64,000 nt of DNA from Massilia pinisoli (GCF_024753285.1 NZ_JANUGW010000025.1:37555-101554), one strand, 5' to 3'. Positions 8,150 through 18,064 are shown, counted from the stretch's first letter. Made by a program: numbers and translations. The notes: generated from the letters alone by a model not told the origin.

Positions 8150-10195
8150 ATGACATCCAGCCGAATGCTGCAGCCGCAGCCCGCTTCACCACGCCTTGCC
8201 GCTCTGCGCTCACTGAGCCTGAACGCCAAGATTTGCCTCACCGCGACCGTGCTCGTGATCTTCAGCCTCGCCGCCACCTCGACCGTCACCGGCATCCGCA
8301 GCAGTGGCAGCGCCGAGGAATCGAGCATGAAGCTCGCGCGCACGACCGCCCGCGAAGCCGCCGCCGCGGTCCAGGCGCGCCTCGGCGCGCACCTGACGAC
8401 CGTACTGGGCGTCGCACGCGCCATGCGCACGACGCGCGGGGCCGACGCGCCGCTGACCCGCGACCAGGTGAACGAGTTGGTCAAGGCGACGATCCTCGAT
8501 TCGGAAGACTTGAACGGTTCCACCGTCACGTGGGAACCGAACGCGCTCGACGGCAAGGATGCCGAGTACGCCGGCAAGCAACCGGAATACGACGACACCG
8601 GCCGCGCGATGCCCTACTACTCGCGCCAGGCCGGCGGCGGCCTGCACGTCGAACCCATCGTCTTCACGCACAAGCCGCACGGCGACGACTGGTACGACAT
8701 CGCGAAGAACACGCGCAAGACGTATATGACCGAGCCGCATACGTATCCCATCGACGGCAAGCCGGTGGCGATGACGTCGTTTAACGTTCCGATCATCACG
8801 AAGGGCGAAGTGCGCGGCGTCGTCAGCGTCGACTTCGGCCTGGCGCGCCTGGGCGAAATCCTCGCGTCGATGAAGGTCATCGACGGCGGCCGCCTGGCGC
8901 TCGTCTCGAACGGCGGCCTGTACGCCAGCAATCCCGACCCGGCCCTCACCGGCAAGAAGGCCGCCGACATCCCCGCTGCCGGCCTCGAAGCCGTGCGCCA
9001 GGGCCAGACCTACGAGTATGCGGACACGCAGGGCCAGGTCCACCTGCTGCAACCGATCCAGCTGGCGGCCGACATTCCGCCGTGGGCGATCGAGCTCAGC
9101 TTCCCGCAACGCGTGGTCACCGCAGCCTCGCGCGACCTGCTCACCTACACGCTGCTCGTGTCCGTCCTGTGCGCCGTCGCGGCGGCAGCCGTGCTGGTGG
9201 CGGTGCTGAACCGCCTGACCAAGCCCCTGCGCGTGCTCGCCGCTGCCATGGCCGGCCTCGCCGGCGGCAACGCCGACCTGAACGCGCGCATGGACGTCAA
9301 AGGCAACGACGAGCTCGCCAAGATCGCCGGCGGCTTCAATGACTTCGTCGCCAAGCTCCAGCACGTGCTGGCGCGGGTGCGCCACAGCTCCGACAGCGTG
9401 GCGGTGGCCAGCACCGAGATCAGCCAGGGCAACGCCGACCTGTCGGCCCGCACCGAGCAGCAGGCCGGCGCGCTGGAAGAGACGGCCGCGTCGATGGAAG
9501 AGTTGACGTCGACGGTCCGCCAGAACGCCGACAATGCACGCCAGGCCAATCAGCTCGCGCAAGGCGCGTCGGAGATCGCGGCACGCGGCAGCGCCGTGGT
9601 GGCCCAGGTGGTCGATACGATGGGCTCGATCAAGGCATCGTCGCAGAAGATCGTCGACATCATCGGCGTCATCGACGGCATCGCCTTCCAGACCAATATC
9701 CTCGCGCTGAATGCGGCCGTCGAGGCGGCCCGCGCGGGCGAACAGGGCCGCGGCTTCGCGGTGGTCGCGAGCGAAGTGCGCAACCTGGCGCAGCGCTCGG
9801 CGTCGGCCGCGAAGGAGATCAAGGGCCTGATCGGCGACTCCGTCGAGAAGGTGGGCGCCGGCAGCACCCTCGTCGGCGAGGCCGGACGCACGATGGAAGA
9901 AATCCTCGCGAGCGTGCGGCGTGTCACCGACATCGTCGTCGAGATCAGCGCCGCCAGCACCGAACAGAGCAGCGGCATCGCCCAGGTCAACCAGGCCATC
10001 GCGCAGATGGACGGCACGACCCAGCAGAATGCGGCGCTCGTCGAGCAGGCCGCGGCAGCATCCGAAAGCCTGCACGACCAGGCCGCGCTGCTCGTGTCGC
10101 TCGTCGGCGAATTCCATATCGACGCCGAAGCGCCCACGGCAGCCCAGGGCAATCCCGTTCTTCTCCGCACCACCAGGAAACAAATCAGTGAATAA
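8150..10195 (+). CDS. Methyl-accepting chemotaxis protein with Cache sensor
   Basis: A 681-aa inner-membrane chemoreceptor. TM1 lies at about residues 28-49. A large periplasmic region of roughly 280 residues of double-Cache type contains AMPYYSRQAGG and GDDWYDIAKNTRK, typical of small-molecule-binding Cache domains. TM2 is at about 329-352, HAMP to about 405, then the signalling domain with the conserved hairpin region (FQTNILALNAAVEAARAGEQG and AQRSASAAKEIKGLI). There is no C-terminal CheR/CheB-docking pentapeptide. The ATG at 8150 lacks a clear Shine-Dalgarno sequence, so the start is moderately sure. The last 8 bp overlap the next gene, an unusual pairing of a receptor with an outer-membrane protein. 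Ligand unknown. Confidence 0.92.
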   Translation: MTSSRMLQPQPASPRLAALRSLSLNAKICLTATVLVIFSLAATSTVTGIRSSGSAEESSMKLARTTAREAAAAVQARLGAHLTTVLGVARAMRTTRGADAPLTRDQVNELVKATILDSEDLNGSTVTWEPNALDGKDAEYAGKQPEYDDTGRAMPYYSRQAGGGLHVEPIVFTHKPHGDDWYDIAKNTRKTYMTEPHTYPIDGKPVAMTSFNVPIITKGEVRGVVSVDFGLARLGEILASMKVIDGGRLALVSNGGLYASNPDPALTGKKAADIPAAGLEAVRQGQTYEYADTQGQVHLLQPIQLAADIPPWAIELSFPQRVVTAASRDLLTYTLLVSVLCAVAAAAVLVAVLNRLTKPLRVLAAAMAGLAGGNADLNARMDVKGNDELAKIAGGFNDFVAKLQHVLARVRHSSDSVAVASTEISQGNADLSARTEQQAGALEETAASMEELTSTVRQNADNARQANQLAQGASEIAARGSAVVAQVVDTMGSIKASSQKIVDIIGVIDGIAFQTNILALNAAVEAARAGEQGRGFAVVASEVRNLAQRSASAAKEIKGLIGDSVEKVGAGSTLVGEAGRTMEEILASVRRVTDIVVEISAASTEQSSGIAQVNQAIAQMDGTTQQNAALVEQAAAASESLHDQAALLVSLVGEFHIDAEAPTAAQGNPVLLRTTRKQISE

Positions 10196-11423
10196 GTTCA
10201 AACACACCCGCCCCCTCGCCTGCGCCATCGCGGGCGCCTGCCTCGCCTTGGCGGCCGGGGGCGCATCCGCGGCAGACGCGAGCCCCGCCGGCGCGGACGC
10301 GCTGACATTCGACGGCGCCATCCGCATGTGGGTGGAAGCCCTCAGCTGGAACGACCAGCGCAAGGGTACGCTCGAATTCGACACCGCGCGCCTCGGCTTC
10401 AAGTACGACGACGGCCGATTCCTCGCCGCGGGTCGCGAACGGTATTACCACTACACGAGCCGCCAGACCGGTGCCGGCAAAGGCGCCGACATTCTGTTCA
10501 ACGAATACCTGTGGGCCGGTTATCGCTTCGCCGACAAGGGCGAACTCCACGTCGGCCAGGACCGCATGCCCTTCGGCATCCTGCCGTATGCCTCGAATAA
10601 CTTCTTCGAATCGATCGCGTGGTACGCGGGCTACGAAGACACGTACGCGCTGGGCCTGCACTACCTGCGCAAGATCGGTGACCTGAACATCGACGCCGCC
10701 TTCTTCCCGTCGGATGGCCGCCACCTGCTGTCCTGGACCCGCAGCGTCGGCGAACTCGACGGGCTGGATTCCGTCCGCTACAGCAACCACCTGATGACGA
10801 GCTACGGCCGCGAAGAGAAAAACACGTCCGTCGCGCGGGTCGCCTACCCGCTGGCGCTCGCCGGCGGCAAGGTGGAAATCGGCGCCTCGGCGCTGGCGGG
10901 ACGGCTCGCTGCGACGAGCCCCGCGCTGTCCGACGGCAACCGCCGGGCCGGCGCCGTGCACGTGGCAGGCACGTTCGGCAATCTCGGTGTCCAGCTGGAG
11001 ACGGTCAAGTACGCGAACGACTTCACGGGCAACGGTTCCGTTGCCGGCAACTGGTACGGCGCATGCGACAACGACTGCGTGCTGATCGGTGCATTCGGCT
11101 TCACGAACCGTCTCGCGGCGCGCGGCCACATCGACATCGCGAACGTCACGTACAAGATTCCCGGCTCGATCGGGCCCTTCAGCCAGTTCATGGTCTACAA
11201 CGACTGGAGCCGCATCCGCAAATCGGCCGCGGGCTACGCGGACAGCTACCAGAACGTGACGGGCGCGACGTTCTCGTCGGGCGGCTGGGTGGCCATGATC
11301 GACGTCTCGAACGCGACGAACCAGCCCTACCTGTCACCGGGCTTCGGCAATGCGCTGGGCGCCGGCGGTGGCGCCAAATCGTCCGGTCATCGGTTCAATG
11401 CTAATATCGGCTATTACTTCTGA
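10188..11423 (+). CDS. Porin-like outer-membrane beta-barrel protein
   Basis: A 411-aa exported protein with signal peptide LACAIAGACLALAAGGASA. The rest is a run of alternating polar/hydrophobic strands, Gly- and Tyr-rich turns and a C-terminal aromatic (ANIGYYF), the pattern of an outer-membrane beta-barrel close to phosphate-selective or carbohydrate porins. The start is GTG at 10188, with AGGAAA upstream. The start lies inside the last codons of the chemoreceptor gene, so translation is probably coupled. A pair of cysteines (CDNDC) is predicted in a loop near residue 290. A plausible idea is that receptor and pore deal with the same compound, but no sequence feature shows which. Confidence 0.8.
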   Translation: MNKFKHTRPLACAIAGACLALAAGGASAADASPAGADALTFDGAIRMWVEALSWNDQRKGTLEFDTARLGFKYDDGRFLAAGRERYYHYTSRQTGAGKGADILFNEYLWAGYRFADKGELHVGQDRMPFGILPYASNNFFESIAWYAGYEDTYALGLHYLRKIGDLNIDAAFFPSDGRHLLSWTRSVGELDGLDSVRYSNHLMTSYGREEKNTSVARVAYPLALAGGKVEIGASALAGRLAATSPALSDGNRRAGAVHVAGTFGNLGVQLETVKYANDFTGNGSVAGNWYGACDNDCVLIGAFGFTNRLAARGHIDIANVTYKIPGSIGPFSQFMVYNDWSRIRKSAAGYADSYQNVTGATFSSGGWVAMIDVSNATNQPYLSPGFGNALGAGGGAKSSGHRFNANIGYYF

Positions 11424-11462
11424 TGCGAGGCCGTGCCGCGGCCTCCACTTTCCGGAGAAGCC

Positions 11463-11825
11463 ATGGCCCAGGAACTCGTCTACGAGCGCGGCATCGAGGA
11501 TGCGAAGCAGTTCGCCCGCATCCTGTATGTCGCGCACGCGCTCACTTTTTTCTTTTCGCTCGGCACGCTGTCGATCCTCGTGCTGATCGTCAATTACATC
11601 CGGCGGCCGGACACGGCCGGGACGATGGTCTACACGCACCACACGTGGATGATCCGGTCGTTCTGGTTCTACGTGCTGTGGATGGGCATCGCGCTGTTCC
11701 TTGCGATTACGATCATCGGGATACCGCTGGCCTGGCTCGTGGGCGCGGGCGCGTGGGTGTGGATGGCGTACCGCATCATTCGCGGCTTCCTTGACCTGAA
11801 CAACAATCGCGCGATGCCGGTGTGA
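11463..11825 (+). CDS. Small integral membrane protein
   Basis: A 120-aa protein with a soluble N-terminal 20 residues and three hydrophobic segments (about residues 20-45, 68-88 and 88-108). It resembles the small DUF4870-like membrane proteins of proteobacteria, with HHTWMIRSFWFY between helices. The ATG has GGAGAAG upstream. It stands 39 bp after the porin-like gene and may share its transcript. Function unknown. Confidence 0.8.
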   Translation: MAQELVYERGIEDAKQFARILYVAHALTFFFSLGTLSILVLIVNYIRRPDTAGTMVYTHHTWMIRSFWFYVLWMGIALFLAITIIGIPLAWLVGAGAWVWMAYRIIRGFLDLNNNRAMPV

Positions 11826-11832
11826 CCGGTGC

Positions 11833-12996
11833 TCAGAGCTTGCTTAATGCCTGCTCGATATCGGCGATGAGGTCGTCGACGCCTTCGAGCCCGATATTGA
11901 AACGCACGAGCGCGCCGGCATCCGTCCAGTTGCGCCGCATGCCCTGCATCCGGTACGGCACGGCGAGGCTGTGCGTCCCGCCCCAGCTGTAGCCGATGCC
12001 GAACAACGCCAACGCATCGACGAAGCGGTCGACCTGTTCGCTCGCATAGCGCGCATCGAACACGACGGAGAACAGCCCACCGGCGCCCGTGAAGTCGCGC
12101 CGCCACACGTCGTGGCCGGGGCAATCGGGAAACGCCGGGTGCAGCACCTTCGCGATTTCCGGCCGGCCCTTCAGCCATGCCGCCACCTTGCGCGCCGCGG
12201 CATCGTGCGCGTCGAAGCGCAGCTTCATCGTTTCCAGGCCGCGCAGCACGAGGTAGACATCGTCCGCGCCCACGCCCATGCCGAGCCGCATGTGCGACGC
12301 GGCGATGCGGTCATTGAGCGCACGGTCGCGCGTGATCGCGGCGCCCATCAGCACGTCCGAGCCGCCCGACTGGTATTTCGTCAGCGCCTGCATGACGACG
12401 TCGGCGCCGACGTCGAAGCCGCGCAGCGCGAGGCCCGCGGCCCACGTGTTGTCCAGCGCGACGGGGATGCCGCGCGCGTGCGCGGCCGCGCAGATCGCGG
12501 GCAGGTCCGGCACCTCCATCGACACGGACCCGGGGGCCTCCGTCCAGATCAGCTTCGTGTTCGGCTGGATCAGGTCCGCGATGCGCGCACCGACGAGCGG
12601 GTCGTAGAAGCGCGCTGAGACGCCGAAATCGTTCGCCAGCCAGCGTCCCAGCTCGCGCGTGGGGTTGTACACGTTATCGGGCAGCAGCACGTCGTCGCCT
12701 GCCTTCAACAGCGCCAGCAGGATCATCGAGATCGCGGCGAGGCCCGAGGGCGCCAGCAGACAGTGCTCGCCCCCTTCGATGGCGGCCAGGCGCGCCTCCA
12801 GGGTGAACGTCGTGGGTGTGCCGTGCAGGCCGTACGTATAGGCCGTCTTGTTGCGCCAGTCGCCCGCGCGCATGCTGGCCACGTCCTTGAACAGCACCGT
12901 CGACGCGTGGTGGATCGCCGTCGGATACGCGGCGAAGCCTGCGGGAGGCTCGTAGTCGCTGTGCGTCAGCGTCGTCTCGATGGACTTCTTCGTCAC
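11833..12996 (-). CDS. metC: Cystathionine beta-lyase (MetC-like Cys/Met PLP enzyme)
   Basis: A 387-aa fold-type I PLP enzyme of the Cys/Met metabolism family. It has TYGLHGTPTTFTLE near residue 55, the substrate/cofactor helix GLAAISMILLAL, the aspartate in VALDNTWAAGL and the PLP lysine in ALTKYQSGGSDVLMG. MetC cleaves cystathionine to homocysteine, pyruvate and ammonia in methionine synthesis. The sequence is of the MetC/C-S lyase subgroup rather than MetB, but lyases in this family overlap in substrates. It starts with ATG at 12996. The next gene on the same strand, rimO, ends only 25 bp upstream, so the two may share a transcript. Confidence 0.88.
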   Translation of the reverse strand: MTKKSIETTLTHSDYEPPAGFAAYPTAIHHASTVLFKDVASMRAGDWRNKTAYTYGLHGTPTTFTLEARLAAIEGGEHCLLAPSGLAAISMILLALLKAGDDVLLPDNVYNPTRELGRWLANDFGVSARFYDPLVGARIADLIQPNTKLIWTEAPGSVSMEVPDLPAICAAAHARGIPVALDNTWAAGLALRGFDVGADVVMQALTKYQSGGSDVLMGAAITRDRALNDRIAASHMRLGMGVGADDVYLVLRGLETMKLRFDAHDAAARKVAAWLKGRPEIAKVLHPAFPDCPGHDVWRRDFTGAGGLFSVVFDARYASEQVDRFVDALALFGIGYSWGGTHSLAVPYRMQGMRRNWTDAGALVRFNIGLEGVDDLIADIEQALSKL

Positions 12997-13021
12997 GCCG
13001 CCACCTCCGTTCGCAAGCAGG

Positions 13022-14425
13022 TCAGGCGACGGTCGCCCACAGGTCGTGCGCGTCCGCCTTCGTCACGACGACGTCGATGAATTCGCCCACGGCCGGCTTG
13101 GCCTTGCCCGGCGTGAGGGCGCGCTTGATGTGGACGACGCCGTCGATTTCCGGCGCGTCGGCAGCGGAGCGGCCCACCGCGTCACGCGGGCCCACTTCGT
13201 CGACGAGGACGCGGATCGTCTTGCCGACCTTCGCCTGCAGGCGCTTGGCGGAGATTTCTTCCTGCAGCAGCATCACACGCGCGCGGCGCTCTTCCTTCAC
13301 GTCGTCCGGCACCGGGTTCGCGATCTCGTTCGCCGTCGCGCCCTCGACCGGCGAGTACGCGAAGCAGCCGAGGCGGTCGATCTGCGCTTCCTTCAGGAAG
13401 TCCAGCAGGTATTCGAATTCCGCGTCCGTCTCGCCCGGGAAGCCCGCGATGAACGTGGAGCGGATCGTGAGGTCCGGGTTCATCTTGCGCCACGCCTGGA
13501 TGCGGTCGAGGTTCTTTTCGCCGCTCGCCGGGCGCTTCATGCGCTTCAGCACGTCCGGGTGCGCGTGCTGCAGCGGGATGTCGAGATAAGGAAGCACGTT
13601 CTCGCCCATGAACGGGATCACCTGATCGACGTGCGGATACGGATACACGTAGTGCATGCGCACCCACGCGCCGTACTGCTTGGCCATCTGGCCCAGCGCT
13701 TCCGTCAGCTGCGTCATGTGCGTCTTGACGGGACGGCCGTTCCAGAAGCCCGTGCGGAACTTGACGTCGACGCCGTACGCGCTCGTGTCCTGCGAGATCA
13801 CGAGCAGCTCCTTGACGCCCGCCTTGAACAGGTTCTCCGCTTCCTGCAACACGTCGTGGATGGGACGCGACACGAGGTCGCCACGCATCGACGGGATGAT
13901 GCAGAAACTGCAGCGGTGGTTGCAGCCTTCCGAAATCTTGAGGTACGCGTAGTGCTTCGGCGTGAGCTTGACGCCGTGGTCCGGTACGAGGTCGATGAAC
14001 GGGTCGTGCGGTTTGGGCAAGTGGATGTGCACGGACTCCATCACTTCGGCGACGGCGTGCGGGCCCGTCACGGCGAGCACCTTCGGGTGCACCTTCGTGA
14101 TGATGTCGCTGCCGGATGCATCCTTCTTGGCACCCAGGCAGCCGGTGACGATGACCTTGCCGTTTTCGGCCAGCGCCTCGCCGATCGCATCCAGCGATTC
14201 CTGCACGGCCGCGTCGATGAAGCCGCACGTGTTGACGATCACGAGGTCGGCACCGGCATACGACTTCGCCGTCTCGTAGCCTTCCGCGCGCAGCTGCGTG
14301 AGGATCTGTTCGGAGTCGACGAGCGCCTTCGGGCAGCCGAGCGAGACGAAACCGACCTTCGGAGGCGTCGCGTTGCCGGTGGCATCGGTGGTGGCGGGAA
14401 GAGGATTGCGGCGGAGTTCTTGCAT
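13022..14425 (-). CDS. rimO: Ribosomal protein S12 methylthiotransferase RimO
   Basis: A radical-SAM methylthiotransferase that adds a methylthio group to an aspartate of ribosomal protein S12. The 467-aa product has the N-terminal UPF0004 domain (KVGFVSLGCPKALVDSEQ; further cysteines in NTCGFI and TGCLG) and the radical-SAM cluster motif in EGCNHRCSFCIIP. A C-terminal TRAM domain follows, with a KVGKTIRVLVDEV stretch. FVSLGCPKALVDSE is diagnostic of RimO rather than MiaB. ATG at 14425 was chosen; a TTG two codons upstream is possible. The ribosome site is weak. Confidence 0.95.
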   Translation of the reverse strand: MQELRRNPLPATTDATGNATPPKVGFVSLGCPKALVDSEQILTQLRAEGYETAKSYAGADLVIVNTCGFIDAAVQESLDAIGEALAENGKVIVTGCLGAKKDASGSDIITKVHPKVLAVTGPHAVAEVMESVHIHLPKPHDPFIDLVPDHGVKLTPKHYAYLKISEGCNHRCSFCIIPSMRGDLVSRPIHDVLQEAENLFKAGVKELLVISQDTSAYGVDVKFRTGFWNGRPVKTHMTQLTEALGQMAKQYGAWVRMHYVYPYPHVDQVIPFMGENVLPYLDIPLQHAHPDVLKRMKRPASGEKNLDRIQAWRKMNPDLTIRSTFIAGFPGETDAEFEYLLDFLKEAQIDRLGCFAYSPVEGATANEIANPVPDDVKEERRARVMLLQEEISAKRLQAKVGKTIRVLVDEVGPRDAVGRSAADAPEIDGVVHIKRALTPGKAKPAVGEFIDVVVTKADAHDLWATVA

Positions 14426-14628
14426 TGTCAAAGTGCGGCAAAAATTTTGGGCAATCCGCGATTTTACAGCAAGTGGGCGCGGAGAGCACCATGGCGATCG
14501 AAATGCCGCAGACTGAACGTGACAATCATTTAACGATGCCGTGACGATGTGCGTATTTCCGCACGTTGCCCGTGTGCTAATCTTCGTTTCCTCATACTAA
14601 CAACGCCCTGCCGCGTGGGCTCCAAAAC

Positions 14629-15405
14629 ATGATCACGAAACTCACTCGCTTCCTCGGCGCGCTCGTCGCCAGCTGCATCGTCACCGGTTGTGCGACCGTC
14701 AATCCGATGGCGTTCGACAAGCAGACCAAGGCCATCGACACCAAGGACAAATCGATCGTCCTGATGACGGTCGTCGTCTCCCGCTCCGACGGCAGCCGCT
14801 TCGAACCGGTGCCGTACGTCGTCCACGTCGAAAAACCGGGCGCACAGAGCAAGGAAGACCGCCAGAACTTCAAGATCGACAAGGATGTCGACGCGCTGAA
14901 GGCGAACGGCCAGGACCTGTATTTGCTGCGCCTCGCGCTCGTCGCCGGCGAATACAAGGTGATGGACGTGTTCGGCATGGCGCGCGCCTTCCCGATCAAC
15001 GGCATGTTCAGCGTGCCCCTCGTCGCCAAGCTGAACGTCAAGCCGAATTCCGTGACCTACATCGGCCGCGTGACGGCGAAACTGCGCGACCGCGTGGGCG
15101 ACGAATTCCGCGCCGGCCCCGTCGTGCCGCTGCTGGACCAGTCCATCGCGGGCATGTCCGGCGGGACGTGGGACGTCGCCATCGACAACCTCGCCGACCA
15201 GGACATCGGCCTGTTCAAGGCCGCCTACCCGGTGCTGAACAACGTGACGATCGAGACGGCCGCCCTGGCGCCGTTCGACCGCGCGGCCGCCCAGCGCTGG
15301 TGGGATGGCGAATCGACGCCGGCCGACAAATCGGCCGAACAGCCGGCAAAGGCGACCGCACCGGCGGCAGCGCCCGCTCCCGCCCAGCAAGCCGCGCCGC
15401 GCTGA
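14629..15405 (+). CDS. Putative lipoprotein
   Basis: A 258-aa protein with an N-terminal export signal ending in a lipobox-like IVTGC near residue 21, so a lipid-anchored envelope protein is likely. The mature part has no family I recognise: a beta-rich middle (VVVSRSDGSRFEPVPYVVHVEK, split into two stretches) and a low-complexity Ala/Pro/Gln tail from about residue 228. It is flanked by divergent rimO and convergent phaR. Confidence 0.75.
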   Translation: MITKLTRFLGALVASCIVTGCATVNPMAFDKQTKAIDTKDKSIVLMTVVVSRSDGSRFEPVPYVVHVEKPGAQSKEDRQNFKIDKDVDALKANGQDLYLLRLALVAGEYKVMDVFGMARAFPINGMFSVPLVAKLNVKPNSVTYIGRVTAKLRDRVGDEFRAGPVVPLLDQSIAGMSGGTWDVAIDNLADQDIGLFKAAYPVLNNVTIETAALAPFDRAAAQRWWDGESTPADKSAEQPAKATAPAAAPAPAQQAAPR

Positions 15406-15444
15406 CCGAGGCGCCGTCCGGCGGCGCCGGACGATGCACCGACG

Positions 15445-15470
15445 AAAAAAAACGCCACCCGAGGGTGGCG
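15445..15470 (-). terminator. Terminator for phaR
   Basis: A 7-bp stem CGCCACC/GGTGGCG with a four-base loop at 15453-15470. Read on the reverse strand it is followed by eight T residues (15445-15452). On the forward strand the tail is TCTTCGTTT, so it may also weakly end the lipoprotein transcript. Confidence 0.85.
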
Positions 15471-15529
15471 TCTTCGTTTGCGCAAGGCGGACGCGCCGGA
15501 GCCCTGCCCCGGCACGCCGCCCGCTGCGA

Positions 15530-16084
15530 TCACTTCTTTTCCGGCGGCACTCCAAACGGGAACGCACCGAACATCGCCTTGCTCTGGCTCTGCATCTGCT
15601 CCTGCATCTGCAGGAACAGGTTCTTGCTCTGGTCGATGTAGTTGTTCATCATGCCCTGCATCATCGGGCCCTGGATGTTCATGAACTGGGTCCACATCTC
15701 CGCGCTGAACGGCTTGCCTTCCAGTGCACCCGCTGCCGAGCCGACGAACTTGTTCTGGATGTCCGTGAACGCTTGCACGTTCTTTTCCAGGTACGAGCCC
15801 ATCATGCCCTGCATCGCGTGGCCGTAGTAGCGGATGATCTGGGACAGCACACCACTCGAGAACATCGGCACGCCGTGCGCTTCCTCTTCTAGAATGATCT
15901 GCAGGAGGATGCTCCGGGTCAGGTCTTCGTTCGTCTTGGCATCCACGACCGTGAACTCGTCGGAATCGAGCACGAGTTGCTTCACGTCGGACAAGGTGAT
16001 GTAAGAACTGGTTTGGGTGTCGTACAGCCGGCGGTTCGGGTATTTCTTGATCAGGCGTTCAGTGCTTTTTTTAACACTACTCAT
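15530..16084 (-). CDS. phaR: Polyhydroxyalkanoate synthesis repressor PhaR
   Basis: A DNA- and PHA-binding regulator that represses phasin genes (and itself) until polyester granules titrate it away. The 184-aa product has the N-terminal PHB/PHA accumulation regulator DNA-binding domain (RLIKKYPNRRLYDTQTSSYI, then the VDAKTNEDLTRSILLQII region) and a Met/Gln-rich C-terminal part with AMQGMMGSYLEKN. The ATG at 16084 gives MSSVKK, the usual start. It lies downstream of phaC on the same strand, with a 178-bp spacer rich in TGC/GCA triplets that could include an operator, though I cannot define one. Confidence 0.94.
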   Translation of the reverse strand: MSSVKKSTERLIKKYPNRRLYDTQTSSYITLSDVKQLVLDSDEFTVVDAKTNEDLTRSILLQIILEEEAHGVPMFSSGVLSQIIRYYGHAMQGMMGSYLEKNVQAFTDIQNKFVGSAAGALEGKPFSAEMWTQFMNIQGPMMQGMMNNYIDQSKNLFLQMQEQMQSQSKAMFGAFPFGVPPEKK

Positions 16085-16262
16085 CTCATTTCCATGTACA
16101 GCGCCGTAGCGCATTTATTATGCGGCGACCGCGGGGATCGTCCCGTGGCGTCTCCGATTCCAAGAGGATATCCGCTAAAAATACCACGTTGCGAACGCAG
16201 GTGCAGCAATTATTCGCTGAGCAACTGAATGATTTTTTTCACAAGCGTCCGCGAGCCCCTGT

Positions 16263-18014
16263 TCAATCCGCGCGTGCCTTGACGTAACGGCCCGGTGCGG
16301 GCTCGACCGGCGGGAATTGCGCACTGCCCGGCTGCGCCGGCGGCGCGACGTCGTCGCCGCCGAATTCGGCCAGGAATTGCGCCCATTCGGGCCACCAGCT
16401 GCCCTTCTTCTCGACGGCGTCCGCCATCCAGTCGGCCGCCGTCTTCGGGCGCGTGCGACTCTCATTGACCCAGTAGCTGCGCTTGTTCTTCGACGCCGGG
16501 TTGATGACGCCCGCGATATGGCCCGACGCGCCCAGTACGAAGCGGTTGTTCTTCGGCTTCTTCGGGTTCAGCAGGGTCGTCGACGCGAACGCCGCTTCCC
16601 ACGGCACGATGTGGTCTTCCTTCGAGCCGTACAGGAAGGTCGGGCAATCGATGCTGCCCAGGTCGACCTTCACGCCGGCCACAGTCAGCGCACCGGGCAC
16701 CTTCAGCTTGTCCTCGAGGTAGGTGTTGCGCAGGTACCAGCAATACATCGGGCCCGGCAGGTTCGTGCTGTCGGCGTTCCAGTACAGCATATCGAACGCG
16801 GGCGGCGTCTTGCCCTTCAGGTAGTTCTGCTGGACATAGTTCCACACGAGGTCGTTCGGACGGAGCGCCGAGAACGTCGTCGCCAGGTCGCGTCCCGGCA
16901 TCAGGCCGCCGCGCGCGAGCTGCTGTTCGCGCAGCTTCACCTGCGTCTCGTCGACGAAGACGTCCAGCACGCCGGTGTCGGAAAAATCGAGCAACGTCGT
17001 GAACAGGCTCAGGCTGTTGGCCGGCTTCTGGCCGCGTCCGGCCAGCACGGCCAGCGCCGTCGCGGCGATCGTGCCGCCCACGCAGAAGCCGAATACGTTC
17101 ACTTTGTCCTGGCCCGTGATCGCGCGCGTGACGTCCAGCGCGCGGATGGCGCCCTGCTCCACGTAATCGTCCCACGACGTGCCCGCGAGGCCCTGGTCAG
17201 GGTTGCGCCACGACACCATGAACACGGTGTTGCCCTGCTCGACGAGGTAGCGGACGAGGGAATTCTCCGGCTGCAGGTCGAGGATGTAGTATTTGTTGAT
17301 GCACGGCGGAACCATCAGCAGCGGCACCTCGTGCACGGTCGGCGTCGTCGGCGTGTACTGGATCAGCTGGAACAAGGCGTTCTCGAAGACCACCGTGCCC
17401 GGCGTGATCCCGACGTTGCGTCCGACCTCGAACGCGGATTCGTCCGACTGCGAGATGCGGCCCTTCTGCAAATCGGCCAGCATGTTCTGCAAGCCTTTCG
17501 TGAGGCTCTCGCCCTTCGTCTCGATGATTTTCTGTTGGGCTTCCGGATTCGTCGCGAGGAAGTTCGCGGGCGACATCGCGTCGACGATCTGCTGCACGGC
17601 GAAGCGGATCTTGTGCTTGTCGCGCTGCGGGGCCTCGACGGCGTCGGCCAGCGCCAGCAGGAATTCGGAGTTCAGCAAGTAGGACGCGACGCTGTACGCG
17701 GACATCGCATTCGCCGTCCACTCGGGCGCGGCGAAGCGCCGGTCGGTGAACGACGGCAGCTTGCCCGTGACGAAGTCCTGCCACAGCTTCAGCGCCTTCT
17801 GCATGTAGTCGTCGCGCAGCGCTTCCAGCTTCGCCTGCGACAGTCCGGCACCGATGTCCCCGAGCATCTTCGCCACCGGCGCGAACGCCGCCGTGCCGTC
17901 GGCGCCGTCGGGGAGCTTCATCCACGACTGCCAGGCGGAAGGGTCATTGAATTGCGCGAACGGCGCCATCCAGGGAGCGGCAAGCATCTGTGGGGTAGCA
18001 TCAGGCGTATTCAT
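16263..18014 (-). CDS. phaC: Class I poly(3-hydroxyalkanoate) synthase PhaC
   Basis: Polymerises (R)-3-hydroxyacyl-CoA into polyester at the granule surface. The 583-aa length is right for class I. The alpha/beta-hydrolase core has the lipase-like box GFCVGG with nucleophile C311, aspartate D467 in KEDHIVPW and histidine H499 in GASGHIAG. The N-terminal PhaC_N domain and the final RYVKARAD are also typical. There are no phaA/phaB genes next to it, so monomer-supply genes are elsewhere. phaR follows 178 bp downstream, as in many Oxalobacteraceae and Burkholderiales. Confidence 0.97.
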   Translation of the reverse strand: MNTPDATPQMLAAPWMAPFAQFNDPSAWQSWMKLPDGADGTAAFAPVAKMLGDIGAGLSQAKLEALRDDYMQKALKLWQDFVTGKLPSFTDRRFAAPEWTANAMSAYSVASYLLNSEFLLALADAVEAPQRDKHKIRFAVQQIVDAMSPANFLATNPEAQQKIIETKGESLTKGLQNMLADLQKGRISQSDESAFEVGRNVGITPGTVVFENALFQLIQYTPTTPTVHEVPLLMVPPCINKYYILDLQPENSLVRYLVEQGNTVFMVSWRNPDQGLAGTSWDDYVEQGAIRALDVTRAITGQDKVNVFGFCVGGTIAATALAVLAGRGQKPANSLSLFTTLLDFSDTGVLDVFVDETQVKLREQQLARGGLMPGRDLATTFSALRPNDLVWNYVQQNYLKGKTPPAFDMLYWNADSTNLPGPMYCWYLRNTYLEDKLKVPGALTVAGVKVDLGSIDCPTFLYGSKEDHIVPWEAAFASTTLLNPKKPKNNRFVLGASGHIAGVINPASKNKRSYWVNESRTRPKTAADWMADAVEKKGSWWPEWAQFLAEFGGDDVAPPAQPGSAQFPPVEPAPGRYVKARAD

Positions 18015-18064
18015 AAGGCGTCCATTGTGTAGAATCGTTTTATCGACAGCAACCGGAGCATCGC

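Noticed and set aside
15453..15470. Attenuator or riboswitch before phaR
   Set aside because: The hairpin lies after the phaR stop with a T run on the reverse strand; it is an ordinary terminator.
16085..16262. Defined PhaR operator between phaC and phaR
   Set aside because: TGC/GCA-rich triplets are present but no clear inverted repeat matching a known site could be read with confidence.
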